Source: DASQDT01 sp036380435
Lineage (GTDB): Bacteria > Acidobacteriota > Blastocatellia > Pyrinomonadales > Pyrinomonadaceae
Direction: 5' to 3'
Assembly (NCBI GenBank): GCA_036380435.1
Contig: DASVES010000109.1
Location: 1-31,108 of the forward strand
DNA length: 31,108 nt
Position 1 is the stretch's first letter, and each line of letters begins with the position of its first letter. A program made the position numbers and the translations under genes. Below, in pieces: positions 1 to 8,494 of this stretch. The notes below the pieces were generated by a model, which worked only from the letters and a program-made list of their open reading frames with translations, had not been told where the DNA came from and made no database searches.

Positions 1-914
1 CTGTCTTCGACCACTTCCGGCATACTCGCCACGTCCGTACACACGGCCGGCGCAGCGCACGCCATCCCCTCGATGAGCGTCTGCCCCAGCAGCTCCGGCG
101 CCTTCGACTCGTGCCCTTGCCCGTAGGCGCTCCGGTAGACGCTCGGCAGCACCACGCACAACGCCCCTCGATAAGCGCGCACCAGCTCCGCGTCGTCGCA
201 GTCGTGCCGGAACCTGACCGGCCTGCCCTCGGCCAGCCGCTTCAGCTCTCGCAGGTATTCCTCCGAGTAGGGCTGACCGATGATGTCGAGCGCCACGCCG
301 TCCGGCAAAGCGCGGATGAGGTCGTCGATGCCCTTGTGCGGCAGCAGCCGTCCGACGAAGACCGCCCGCGCCTCGCGTGGCGACGCGTCGGGGTCGGGCG
401 AAAACTTCTCCACATCGACGCCTCCGTGAATGACGTGGGCGCGCGAGCGCCCCGCGTGGCCGTAGACGCGGCGGCTGTATTCGCTGATGTGCAGGTGGCC
501 GTGATACCAGCGGTCGGTCGGGACGTAGGCCGACACGTCCCACCCGCCGCCGCCGAGGTCTGTGACAAAAACGCGTCGCCGCGTGAGCCGGCACACGGCC
601 GCGCTCAAGCTGCTCGCCAGCACGTGCCGCTGATGACAGTGTACGACATCCGCCCCGCGCAGCTCCGCGAGCAGCGCCGCCGCCAGCGGGTTCGTCCGCT
701 GCCCGCGCACGTGCCACGCGCCGCCGATGACGCGTACCTTCAAGCTCCCCAGCGTCTCCTCTCGCTCGCGCTCGCCGAAGGTGACGAGCTTCGTCGGCAC
801 ACGCTCGGCCATGTGACGCGCCAGCTCCAGCGCGTAACGCTCGGCCCCGCCCAACACCCCGCCGTCGCCGCGCCCGAACAGCGCGGGGACGACGTGCAGC
901 ACACGCGGCGGCAC
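1..914 (-). CDS. GT4-type glycosyltransferase, C-terminus cut by window edge
   Basis: The minus-strand frame stays open from 914 to base 1, about 304 codons, with no stop, so the end of the gene lies outside the window. The protein begins PPRVLHVVPALFG, a typical GT-B N-terminal strand, and later shows VDVEKFSPDP, AVFVGRLLPHKGIDDLIRAL and an E-x7-E pair in ELLGQTLIE followed by GMACAAPAVCTD. These are hallmarks of family 4 retaining glycosyltransferases, which use nucleotide sugars to extend lipid-linked glycans at the cytoplasmic face. I chose the GTG at 914, preceded by GAGGGTGAG. A TTG at 947 overlaps the stop of the upstream methyltransferase as TTGA, lies behind GGGAGGAG, and is a real alternative. 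It is the last visible gene of the polysaccharide locus. Donor and acceptor sugars cannot be read from sequence. Confidence 0.85.
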   Translation of the reverse strand, partial: MPPRVLHVVPALFGRGDGGVLGGAERYALELARHMAERVPTKLVTFGEREREETLGSLKVRVIGGAWHVRGQRTNPLAAALLAELRGADVVHCHQRHVLASSLSAAVCRLTRRRVFVTDLGGGGWDVSAYVPTDRWYHGHLHISEYSRRVYGHAGRSRAHVIHGGVDVEKFSPDPDASPREARAVFVGRLLPHKGIDDLIRALPDGVALDIIGQPYSEEYLRELKRLAEGRPVRFRHDCDDAELVRAYRGALCVVLPSVYRSAYGQGHESKAPELLGQTLIEGMACAAPAVCTDVASMPEVVED

Positions 915-943
915 GTTCTCACCCTCACTTCTCAGCCGTGCGT

Positions 944-1534
944 TCAACTGCGACCTTCTCCTCCCTTGACGACCTCAAGCTCCATGCTCAGGAACAGCGC
1001 CGGGAAAATCCATGCCCAGCGCAGCTCGTACCACATCGGGTAGCGATTCGCGAGCCGCCACACGATTTTGTTCAGAAGCGTCGGCCAGAAGATGATCTGC
1101 CGGTGGCGCAAACGGTATCGGGCGCGCGTGTAGAACGAACGCTCGTCGGCTTCGGTGAAGCAGTCGAGCGTGAAGTAGCCGAAGAAGTGCCGGTGCGTCG
1201 GGTCGGTGTAGGCGTTGCCCGATGAGAAGTGCGGCACCGACAGGCGGACGGTTGCGCCGTCGCGGCACACGCGATGAATCTCCTCGAAGGTCGCCAACAC
1301 GTCGTCGAGGTGCTCGACCACGTCGTGCGCCAGCACCTCCTCGAAGTGGTCGTCGGGGAAGGGCCACGGCCGTCGATTGAGGTCGTGAACCACGTCCGGC
1401 GCGGTCGCCTCCGTCACGTCCACGTTCAACGCGCCCTCGACGTGCTTGCGCCCGCACCCCAAATTCAGCACCCGGCTCCGTGGCGCAGCCGGCGCGTGTA
1501 ATCCTCTTGTCTCGACCTTGAACATTTCAGCCAC
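944..1534 (-). CDS. Class I SAM-dependent methyltransferase
   Basis: This is a 196-residue protein with the SAM-binding glycine motif RVLNLGCGRKHVEG near residue 22, an acidic loop (LNVDVTE), and FEEVLAHDVVEHLDDV, the post-II motif region of Methyltransf_11-type enzymes. In polysaccharide loci such short enzymes usually methylate a sugar hydroxyl or carboxyl group of the nucleotide sugar or lipid-linked glycan; that role is inferred from the neighbours. The first codon is GTG at 1534. An in-frame ATG at 1525 is an alternative, and neither has a strong ribosome binding site. It starts 5 bases after the GT2 stop and is followed closely by a GT4 gene, so it almost certainly belongs to the same transcript. 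Confidence 0.85.
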   Translation of the reverse strand: MAEMFKVETRGLHAPAAPRSRVLNLGCGRKHVEGALNVDVTEATAPDVVHDLNRRPWPFPDDHFEEVLAHDVVEHLDDVLATFEEIHRVCRDGATVRLSVPHFSSGNAYTDPTHRHFFGYFTLDCFTEADERSFYTRARYRLRHRQIIFWPTLLNKIVWRLANRYPMWYELRWAWIFPALFLSMELEVVKGGEGRS

Positions 1535-1539
1535 AGTGA

Positions 1540-2448
1540 CTAACGAGCGCGCACCGACGCCGCCTCACGCCTCTCTCTGACGAGCGACGGCGCCCTGAGA
1601 AGCAGCCAGCCCCACGCTTTGAGGAGCGGCCAGACGGCCGCGCGTTGGGCCGACATCGAGCGCAAAGGGACGAGCAGCCCGTAGCGCAGGAAGAACTCCG
1701 GCAACACGCGCGCGGGGGCGTGGAGGAGGTAGAGCGAGTAGAGGTTCTTCTGTTTGTGAAACTCCAAATCCGCGTGGGGGCCGACCCCGGCCGCAGGCTC
1801 GAAATGGTAGACCTTGGCCCCCGGCACGACGAACATCTTCCCCCCGGCCTTCGCCACGCGCGCCGAAAACTCCACGGCCTCGACGTACATAAAGTACTCC
1901 TCGCGGAAGCCGCCGAGACTTCTCAAGAATTCCGCGCGGGCGAAGATGACCGCGCCGTCCACGTATGTAACCTCGAAGGGCCGCGCATACTGCCCCGTGT
2001 CGCTCTCTCCCTCGCCGAAAGTCTCCCGGCGATAGACGCCCCCGAGGTGGAGCGCGCCCCCGGCGCAGCGAATCGTCCCCGCCGCCTCGTTGTACATCAG
2101 GGGTGAGCAGACGCCGGACTCTGTGCTTGCCTCCATGTGCTCGAACAGGTGCCGGACGCAGTCGGGGTCTAAACGGATGTCGTCCTCCGTCAAATAAACG
2201 TAGCGCCCCGACGCGCACTCGATGCCGCGGTTCATCCCGCCCGCGTAGCCGAGGTTCGCGTCGTTGCGGATCAACTTCACGCCCGCCCGCTCGCCGACGA
2301 CGCGCGCCACCTCCTCGCTCGCCGGACTCGCGTTATCGACGACGATCACTTCCACTTCATCGAACGACTGCGCGAGCACAGATGCCAACGCCCGCCGCAG
2401 CAACGCCGGGCGGTTGTAGCTCAGGATAATGACGGAGACTGTCGGCAT
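1540..2448 (-). CDS. GT2-family glycosyltransferase
   Basis: The protein is 302 residues from the ATG at 2448. It opens MPTVSVIILSYNRPALLRRA, the classical GT-A strand of family 2, followed by VIVVDNASP, NLGYAGGMNRGIE and YLTEDDIRLDP, where the EDD stretch is the probable DxD-type metal site. The middle part, VDGAVIFARAEFLRSLGGF followed by FFMYVEAVEFSARV-like sequence (FMYVEAVEFSARV in the protein), matches the rhamnosyltransferase-like branch of GT2, where an Asp/Glu of this segment is the base. The frame extends 50 codons further upstream, but that stretch is low-quality sequence that overlaps the preceding FkbM gene, so I start at the methionine next to the GT2 fold. It probably adds one residue of the repeat unit on the cytoplasmic face; the sugar is unknown. 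Confidence 0.88.
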   Translation of the reverse strand: MPTVSVIILSYNRPALLRRALASVLAQSFDEVEVIVVDNASPASEEVARVVGERAGVKLIRNDANLGYAGGMNRGIECASGRYVYLTEDDIRLDPDCVRHLFEHMEASTESGVCSPLMYNEAAGTIRCAGGALHLGGVYRRETFGEGESDTGQYARPFEVTYVDGAVIFARAEFLRSLGGFREEYFMYVEAVEFSARVAKAGGKMFVVPGAKVYHFEPAAGVGPHADLEFHKQKNLYSLYLLHAPARVLPEFFLRYGLLVPLRSMSAQRAAVWPLLKAWGWLLLRAPSLVRERREAASVRAR

Positions 2449-2510
2449 CTTCGGTGTCGTGTCGGCGACGCGCGCGCCCCCAGCGTCGCGACCGCCCGCG
2501 CGCTCGCTAC

Positions 2511-3305
2511 TTAACGGCGTGCGTAGATCAATCCGTTCTCCGCGTTGAGTCGCCGCACGCGGCAGCGGAAGCCGGCGCGCTCCAGAACCGTGCGGCAACG
2601 CCGGGCGGCGCCGGGGCAGCGCACGTCGTGGTATTCGAGAATGACGCGCGTGATGCGGGCGAGCGTGGCGGGCGTGGCGCCTTCGAGCGCGTCGGCCTCG
2701 GCGCCCTCGATGTCCATCTTGAGCAGCGCCACGGGGCCGCCGCCCGCGCGCGCGACCACCTCATTCAAGTCGATGAGCGGGACGTTTGCGCGCACCGCGC
2801 CCGGCATCGGCGGCGACTCGCCGTAGCCGGTCACGGCCATGCTGTTGATGTTCGTCCACAGTCCGAGTTCGCCGGCCGCGCGGCCAACGGCCTCGTCGTG
2901 GACGGTCACGCACGCGCCGAGGCCATTGGCCTCGACGTTGCGCCGCAGAACTCCGTTGGTCGAAGGGTTCGGCTCGTAGGCATGCACGCGCAAGTTCCGC
3001 GAGCGCCGCGCCCAATCAACCGTCACGGCCCCGATGTTGGCGCCCAAATCGATCATCACGCCTTCCAGCCGGCCCCCGACGTGGCGCGTGTAATGGCCCT
3101 CGCCGAAAATCTCGTGGAGGAGCGCGACGGGGCTGTCGTCGGGGCCGTGGTGGAGCACCAGACCTGAGCGGAAGCGGAGCGGCGGCATCGGGCGCGCTGC
3201 TCGATAGGCCGACCAGACCTCGCGCCAGTTCGATAGCCAGCGGGCCATCCGGCCGAGCGTGCGCGCCGCGCGAAGTTTGTATGTCGCCCACTCCGCGAGG
3301 GTCAT
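2511..3305 (-). CDS. FkbM-family methyltransferase
   Basis: The product has 264 residues. The SAM-binding motif is MIDLGANIG at about 84-92, followed by VHAYEPNPSTNGVLRRNVEA, and LKMDIEGAEADALEGA begins at 195. The DxEG(A/G)E signature near the C-terminus is diagnostic for FkbM-type O-methyltransferases. The family includes sugar and polyketide O-methyltransferases. Here, between a 2OG oxygenase and a GT2, decoration of the polysaccharide repeat is the likely job (inference). The start codon overlaps the stop of the upstream oxygenase gene as ATGA (3302-3305), which supports both the start and translational coupling. This is one of two FkbM genes in the locus, and its base composition matches its neighbours, unlike the other (8494-9345). 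Confidence 0.9.
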   Translation of the reverse strand: MTLAEWATYKLRAARTLGRMARWLSNWREVWSAYRAARPMPPLRFRSGLVLHHGPDDSPVALLHEIFGEGHYTRHVGGRLEGVMIDLGANIGAVTVDWARRSRNLRVHAYEPNPSTNGVLRRNVEANGLGACVTVHDEAVGRAAGELGLWTNINSMAVTGYGESPPMPGAVRANVPLIDLNEVVARAGGGPVALLKMDIEGAEADALEGATPATLARITRVILEYHDVRCPGAARRCRTVLERAGFRCRVRRLNAENGLIYARR

Positions 3306-4159
3306 GCGTCAGAGCCTCCTTCCCTGCCGCGCTTCCCCGCGTCCGACGCCGGGCCGGTGGCGCCGGCAGGCGCGAGCCGCCGCAGCATTGACTTCAGGAG
3401 GCCGCCGGCGGTTCGACCGTTCAGCCCGTCGATGGTCTCGCCGGGACGCGCCCTGACGAGTGTTCCGTGTGCGACGGTTGCCTCCTCAGCGGGCCGACCG
3501 TTGCTGTAGTAGTAGAGGGCCACCGACTTGCGCGTCACGCCGGGCGGGCAGAAGAGCGGTTCGGGGTGCCCGTGGAAGGAGAAGTCGGTCGTCGTGAAGA
3601 CGACGCAACGGTTGAAGACCGGCGCGATTCGTTCGACGCAACGCGCGACGCTCTTGTCCCAGAGTTCGAGGTGGCCGCCGTAGTCTTCTCTCCAGTTCTC
3701 GTTGAGATAGAGGAGCAGGTTGAGCCGGCGGTCGAGATTGAGCTTCGGGTGACGGTTGAAGTCGGCGTGGATTTTGAGAAAGCCGCCGCGCTCGATCTGG
3801 TGCAGCCCGCCGCCCTCGAAATGCGGGTCGGGGATGAGACCGCTGATGCCGGTAAGCTCTTCCAGAAAGTTGACGAAGACGGAGGAGTTGAGCTGATACA
3901 AAAGCCAGCGGGCGTTCGCTTCGATGTGCGTCTCGTCGAGAGTCGCCAGCTTCCTCTGTCGGGGATTGTCGAAGCGGTGCCAGAGTTCTTCTCCGGCGCG
4001 TGGGAAACCATTCGCCACCCGCCGCAGAACGTCTTCGGGGAACAGGCCGTCGATGACCACATGCGGGAACGGCTCGGCGCTCGCATACGCGTCAGACAGC
4101 CCCGCGGCCAGCGACCGAAGTCGCTCCGCGTCAAGGATGAACATCTCCAAAGGATTCAT
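3302..4159 (-). CDS. 2-oxoglutarate/Fe(II)-dependent oxygenase (prolyl-4-hydroxylase-like fold)
   Basis: The protein has 285 residues. The N-terminal part FPHVVIDGLFPEDVLRRVAN is typical of 2OG-Fe(II) oxygenases of the prolyl 4-hydroxylase alpha type. The iron ligands are visible as H131-x-D133 in LKIHADFNRHP and a distal His in SFHGHPEPL (196 or 198). R210 in PGVTRKSVALYYYS is placed to bind 2-oxoglutarate. NLLLYLNENWREDYGGHLEL is the usual double-stranded beta-helix core. Such enzymes hydroxylate or oxidise an organic substrate using O2. In a glycan operon the target could be a sugar or an acyl or amino substituent, but the substrate cannot be read from sequence. Its stop overlaps the FkbM start by 4 bases, suggesting hydroxylation and methylation act in sequence on the same group (inference). 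Confidence 0.88.
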   Translation of the reverse strand: MNPLEMFILDAERLRSLAAGLSDAYASAEPFPHVVIDGLFPEDVLRRVANGFPRAGEELWHRFDNPRQRKLATLDETHIEANARWLLYQLNSSVFVNFLEELTGISGLIPDPHFEGGGLHQIERGGFLKIHADFNRHPKLNLDRRLNLLLYLNENWREDYGGHLELWDKSVARCVERIAPVFNRCVVFTTTDFSFHGHPEPLFCPPGVTRKSVALYYYSNGRPAEEATVAHGTLVRARPGETIDGLNGRTAGGLLKSMLRRLAPAGATGPASDAGKRGREGGSDA

Positions 4160-4230
4160 AAAAAGTTAGTGAACGCGCACCGTCGTCATCGGCCACACGC
4201 GCACGAGCCGCGTCCGTCTGTCGCACGCCC

Positions 4231-5793
4231 TCACGCCGGCCCCATCAAGCGCGCCGCCCGGAAAAGTCTCTTGCCGAACGAAGGCAGACGCGGGCGGATG
4301 TAACTCCCGAGCGGGTCGCGCAGCGCGACCGGCAGCATCAGCGCCGCGTAGACGCACGCCACGACCACCACTGTGGCGGCCAGCGCCGGAAAGGTCGCGG
4401 GCACGAAGCGTTGGGCGAGAAGGCCGCACGCGCAGGCGAGCGCGGCGAAGCGCCAGAACCACGGCGCGAGCGACCTTAGTAATTCAGGGACGCGCACGGC
4501 TCGCGCCCCCGAAAGCGCCGACATGTTTCCGGGCAGACTCACCGCGCATAGCCCGATCACGGAGCCGAGCGGAGCGCCGGCGGGGCCAATGAGCAAGGTG
4601 AGGATGATGCCGGCCCCGACGGTCACGACGCCGTCGAGCAACCCCGTCAGGGCGAGGCGCTTTTCATGGCCGAGCGAGAACATGATGATACCCATGGTCA
4701 GGTTCCAGTGGCGCAGCAGCATGTTGAGGAGCACGAGGCACGTCAGCAAAAAGCCGCCATACTGCTCCGCGCCCACCCACCACGCGACGAACCCGCGGTT
4801 GACCGCCAGCACCACACACACGACCGCCCCGCTCAAAAGCAGCATCGCCTGATTCAGCGCCGCGCACACGCCCGACAAGTGCTCGCGCGACGCTCCCGCG
4901 CGCAGCTCGCTCAAACCCGGCAGCGCCGACAACAACAACAACTGCGGCTGGTTCGCCAGCACCAGCGCCAGCTTGTACGTACACGCGTAGACGACGACCG
5001 CCTCCGGCCCCAACACTCTTCCCACGACGAGCATGTCCGTGCCCACGAGCAGCACGACGGCGACCTGACTCACGCTGGCCCAGAAGCCCGACCCCAACTT
5101 CGTGCGCGCCTCCGCCCACGAAAGCTTAGGCAAGCGCGCGGGCAACACCTCGGGGAAGCGCCGGCGCGCGCGCACGACGGCGACGAGGGTCGCGAGCACC
5201 TGCGCCATCACCCAGCCGGCCGCCAGCGCGTAGAGGCCGAAGCCGGCGATGACGAGCGCCACCGTCAGCGCCGTGCTCAGGAGCCACGTTCCGAGGTTCG
5301 CCTTCGCCAGAAATTCCAAATCCTGCAATCCCTGCAACACGGCCTGAAAGACGCGCAGAGGGAAGCACGCGACCATCGCCAGCAGCACGAAGCCGAACGG
5401 GCGGCGCAGAGGCTCCCACTCCGACGGCATCAGGAACCAGAAAAGCACGGCCGCGCTCACCACGAAGGGCATCTGCCAGAGCACGAGTCGCGCCGTCTGC
5501 CCGACGAGCAACGGGAGTTCATCTTCTTCGCCCGCGCCCACGCCTTCGCCGCCCGCCGCGGCGAGGCGTCGCCCCGTGGCGTGCGCCGTCTCGCGCGGCA
5601 GCAGCGCGACGATACCGAAGTCGCACAGCATCAGATAGGCCATGAGCTGCGTGCCGACGAGCCACAGGCCGTAGTCGCTCTGCCCGACGCGGTGCAGCAA
5701 AAACGGAGTCAGCCACAGCCCCGCCACCGTCACCGTGAACTGGTTGAGGTAGCCGAAGCTGAGACCGCCGATGAAACGCCGCGTCCGACTCAT
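4231..5793 (-). CDS. wzx: Wzx-type polysaccharide flippase (MATE/MOP superfamily)
   Basis: A 520-residue polytopic membrane protein with about 12-14 hydrophobic segments. It starts RFIGGLSFGYLNQFTVTVAG, the first helix common to Polysacc_synt flippases, and carries WLTPFLLHRVGQSDYGLWLV, the loop after helix 1 usually found in Wzx proteins. Family members move undecaprenyl-pyrophosphate-linked repeat units from the inner to the outer leaflet of the cytoplasmic membrane. Length and hydrophobic pattern fit the family. The start is an ATG at 5793; an AAAGGAG lies rather far upstream, so the ribosome site is weak. The gene sits inside the GT/decoration cluster with a 71-base gap to the oxygenase and 72 bases from the GT4 before it, as expected for a Wzx/Wzy locus. 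Confidence 0.9.
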   Translation of the reverse strand: MSRTRRFIGGLSFGYLNQFTVTVAGLWLTPFLLHRVGQSDYGLWLVGTQLMAYLMLCDFGIVALLPRETAHATGRRLAAAGGEGVGAGEEDELPLLVGQTARLVLWQMPFVVSAAVLFWFLMPSEWEPLRRPFGFVLLAMVACFPLRVFQAVLQGLQDLEFLAKANLGTWLLSTALTVALVIAGFGLYALAAGWVMAQVLATLVAVVRARRRFPEVLPARLPKLSWAEARTKLGSGFWASVSQVAVVLLVGTDMLVVGRVLGPEAVVVYACTYKLALVLANQPQLLLLSALPGLSELRAGASREHLSGVCAALNQAMLLLSGAVVCVVLAVNRGFVAWWVGAEQYGGFLLTCLVLLNMLLRHWNLTMGIIMFSLGHEKRLALTGLLDGVVTVGAGIILTLLIGPAGAPLGSVIGLCAVSLPGNMSALSGARAVRVPELLRSLAPWFWRFAALACACGLLAQRFVPATFPALAATVVVVACVYAALMLPVALRDPLGSYIRPRLPSFGKRLFRAARLMGPA

Positions 5794-5865
5794 AGCAACC
5801 GCGCCAACTCCTTTAACCCTCCGCCCAAAATCGAAAACAAGCAGACGCCGGGCAGTAGACGAACG

Positions 5866-7125
5866 CTACGCCGGGCAGGAAGCCAATGCCTCGCCAGCCG
5901 CGCCCGCGCTATGCACGTCGCCCTCGGCCACACGGACAAACTCGGCCGCCGCGTCGCCCCACGCACGGCGCCTTAGTCTCGCCGCGAAGGGCGCGAAACG
6001 CGACTTCCACTCTTCCGTCTCCGCGCGCCAGCGCAGGAGTCTCGCCGCGAGGTCGGCGGCGTCCTCCGCGTCGGGCAGGAGCATTTCCGACAGCTCAGCC
6101 GGGTAGAGTTCGGCGACTCCAGCGCCCGCGCTCACCATCGCCGGCACGCCCCGGCAGACGGCCTCGTGGACGTTCAACCCGTATGCCTCGTAGCGAGCGG
6201 GACTGACCAGAAGGTCGGAGGCCGCCAGAACTTCAGCCACGCGATTCGTGAAACCGAGCAGGCGGACGCGCCCGGCGAGACCCTCATAGGCGATCTGCTT
6301 CTCGACTGCGGCAAGCCCTCGGCCTCCGCCCGCGATGATCAAATCCGCGTCCCACTCGGGGCGGGCGCACAAACTTCTCCACGCGCGCAGCAAGGTGTCC
6401 AGACCTTTTCTCTGATCGAGGCCCAGCCCGCCGACGAAGGCGACCTGCGGCCGTCTCCCCGCGACCGACAGCCACGCGCGCGCCGCGTTGCGCTCGGCGG
6501 CGGAAACGGCGGCAGCACCCTCGTCCGAGCCTAAGTACACGACGCGCACGCTGTCACGCTTCAGCCCGTATGCTTCAACCAGAGCTTCTCGAGTGGACTC
6601 CGAATTCGCGATGACGAGCCGGGCCGCGAGTAGTGCGCGACGCTCCCGGCCGAGCGCCCACGCGCGCGCCGCCCCGTCCTTCACCCTGAACCACACGGGC
6701 GCTCCGGGCCGGCCCGGCGACCACGCGCCGTGAACGTAATGCACCCAGTTGATATCGGGCCAGATACAGTTTCCGCCATTCACAACAACGCGCGCGTCCG
6801 GCCGCACGGCCGTCACTTCCGCGGCGGCCCGCCGCCCCTCCCGCGAAAGCAAGTACTCGCCGAGAAGGTACGACCCGGCGGGCCGCGCGACGAGGTGCGC
6901 TGTGACCAGCGCGTGGCCGGCAAGCTCCGGCGCAACGCTGTGGGCGACGAGGTGCAGGGGCGTGCCGCGCTCTAGGAGGTGCGCGGCCAGCGCGGCGTTG
7001 GCCTTGTCCATGCCGCCGCGCGCGTGAAATCCGCCGGCGACGAGCACCCACGGCGCGCTCTCCCGGCTCGTTCGCATGCGACTCTCCGCCGCGTCGTCTC
7101 CCTTCATGTGCGCTTGCTCAGCCAT
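5866..7125 (-). CDS. GT4-type glycosyltransferase
   Basis: The protein has 419 residues. The N-terminal GT-B domain has VLVAGGFHARGGMDKANAAL, with the glycine-rich donor/acceptor loop. The C-terminal domain has VAFVGGLGLDQRKGLDTLLR, LIIAGGGRGLAAVEKQI and the E-x7-E motif within SPARYEAYGLNVHEAVCRGV. This identifies a family 4 retaining transferase. The start at 7125 overlaps the end of the polymerase-like gene by 8 bases; an alternative ATG at 7107 begins MKGDDAAES and avoids the overlap. The 72-base gap to the flippase contains no recognisable signal. It probably adds one sugar of the repeat; specificity is unknown. Confidence 0.88.
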   Translation of the reverse strand: MAEQAHMKGDDAAESRMRTSRESAPWVLVAGGFHARGGMDKANAALAAHLLERGTPLHLVAHSVAPELAGHALVTAHLVARPAGSYLLGEYLLSREGRRAAAEVTAVRPDARVVVNGGNCIWPDINWVHYVHGAWSPGRPGAPVWFRVKDGAARAWALGRERRALLAARLVIANSESTREALVEAYGLKRDSVRVVYLGSDEGAAAVSAAERNAARAWLSVAGRRPQVAFVGGLGLDQRKGLDTLLRAWRSLCARPEWDADLIIAGGGRGLAAVEKQIAYEGLAGRVRLLGFTNRVAEVLAASDLLVSPARYEAYGLNVHEAVCRGVPAMVSAGAGVAELYPAELSEMLLPDAEDAADLAARLLRWRAETEEWKSRFAPFAARLRRRAWGDAAAEFVRVAEGDVHSAGAAGEALASCPA

Positions 7126-8494
7126 ACTGCTCTGCCGGCAGCCCCCTCCATTCGCCCTCGCCCCGATGCTCCGCCGCCGGCACGCTCGCGCCGGCGCGCC
7201 CGCGCTGGCGCACCGCGATCCAGCCGAGGCTCAGGAGCAGGAGGGGTGTGCCCGGAATCGAGGTCAGCAGCCCGGTGCCGATCATCCCCGTTGCGAAGAA
7301 GGCCGCGCACGCGACCCACAGCATCCGCCGTCCCAAAAACCACGGCTCATCGCGCGACCCCGTCCCGCGGGCGAAGGCCCACACCAGGAAGGCCAACCAC
7401 AGACACAGGCCGAACACGCCCTGTTCGAGCACGATCCGCGCGTACTCGCTCTCCATGTAGAAGAGCGGCGGGACGATCCGGCCCTGTAAAAAGTAGGGGA
7501 TGCTCGTCCCACCCCCGCCGAGGCCGTTGCCCATTGGGTACTCGGTCATCAGCTCCAGGAAGTTTTCGTTGACACTCCAGGTGACGCGCTCCGTCACGAG
7601 GTCCGTGTCTTTCAGCGAAGTGAAGCGTTGCAGGCGCTCCTCGCTGGAGACGAACCAGCCCACGCCGACGACCATCGCAAAGAACAGCGCCAGCGTGTGC
7701 AGCTTCAGGTGCCCTGTCAGGAAGATGACGGCGAGGACGAGCGCCAGAATAATGACTGGGCTGCGCACCGCCGCCATGAAGATGCCCAGCACCGTCGCCA
7801 CCATCGCCGCGTTAATCAGGCCCTTCTCCCACGACACCCAACGGCCCCGGCGCGCCCATGCGCCGAACAGGTAGACGAATGTCAGAACCATCGTGCCCGC
7901 GTAGGCGTGCGCCCCCGTGAACGTCGCCGGGATGCGCAGCAAGTCGCTCCTCAGCGGTTTGCTGATGTCTTCGTCAACGAGGCTTTTGTAGATGCTTACG
8001 GTGACCTGATTCTGCGGGTAGAAGCGTGAGACGCCGAGAAAGTACTCCGCCACCGCGAAGACGAAGACGGCGAGGTTGAGCACGGCGAAGGCCACCGCGA
8101 GTTGACGCACTTCCTGTTCGCCCAGCCGCGCCCCGAGGAGAATGAAGGGGAGAAGAAAGACGTTGCCGCGCAGGCCCACCGCCTGAACGGCGTAATCCTG
8201 CACGGGGATAAAGAAGAGCAGGAACGGCCACCCCATCAGGATTCCCACCCATAGCCGCAATGGCGCCAGCCTCCCGCTGTCTCCACGCGGCAGCTTTTTC
8301 GAGAACTGTGTGATGTAAAGACCGACGACCGCCGCGTCGAAGATGAAGTGGGAGTAAGTCTCCTGCAAATTGGCCCGCATGATGCCATAGAAATAACCGA
8401 CCCCAATGACGCACACTAACCCGGCGACGAGCGAGCGGCGCCCGGCGAAGTAAGTGAAGATAAAGGCGGCGGCGCAAAGGACGATTGAAATCAT
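7118..8494 (-). CDS. O-antigen polymerase/ligase-family membrane protein (Wzy/WaaL-like)
   Basis: The product is a 458-residue membrane protein with about ten or more hydrophobic segments, starting ISIVLCAAAFIFTYF. It contains a large periplasmic-type loop followed by LMTEYPMGNGLGGGGTSIPY, the (Y)P-x-G-x-G signature of the Wzy_C/O-antigen ligase family, and then ESEYARIVLEQGVFGLCLWL, the conserved E-x-x-Y/L-x-x-L-x-x-x-G element. Wzy proteins polymerise flipped repeat units in the periplasm, and WaaL proteins transfer the polymer to lipid A. Sequence alone does not separate them, but a single such gene inside a Wzx/Wzc locus favours polymerase. Its ATG overlaps the upstream FkbM stop as TAATG (8492-8496). 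Confidence 0.88.
   Translation of the reverse strand: MISIVLCAAAFIFTYFAGRRSLVAGLVCVIGVGYFYGIMRANLQETYSHFIFDAAVVGLYITQFSKKLPRGDSGRLAPLRLWVGILMGWPFLLFFIPVQDYAVQAVGLRGNVFLLPFILLGARLGEQEVRQLAVAFAVLNLAVFVFAVAEYFLGVSRFYPQNQVTVSIYKSLVDEDISKPLRSDLLRIPATFTGAHAYAGTMVLTFVYLFGAWARRGRWVSWEKGLINAAMVATVLGIFMAAVRSPVIILALVLAVIFLTGHLKLHTLALFFAMVVGVGWFVSSEERLQRFTSLKDTDLVTERVTWSVNENFLELMTEYPMGNGLGGGGTSIPYFLQGRIVPPLFYMESEYARIVLEQGVFGLCLWLAFLVWAFARGTGSRDEPWFLGRRMLWVACAAFFATGMIGTGLLTSIPGTPLLLLSLGWIAVRQRGRAGASVPAAEHRGEGEWRGLPAEQYG

Noticed and set aside
4666..5976. 436-codon plus-strand frame opposite the flippase
   Set aside because: Composition is dominated by Arg, Gln, His and Glu as expected for a chance frame opposite a membrane protein in GC-rich DNA.
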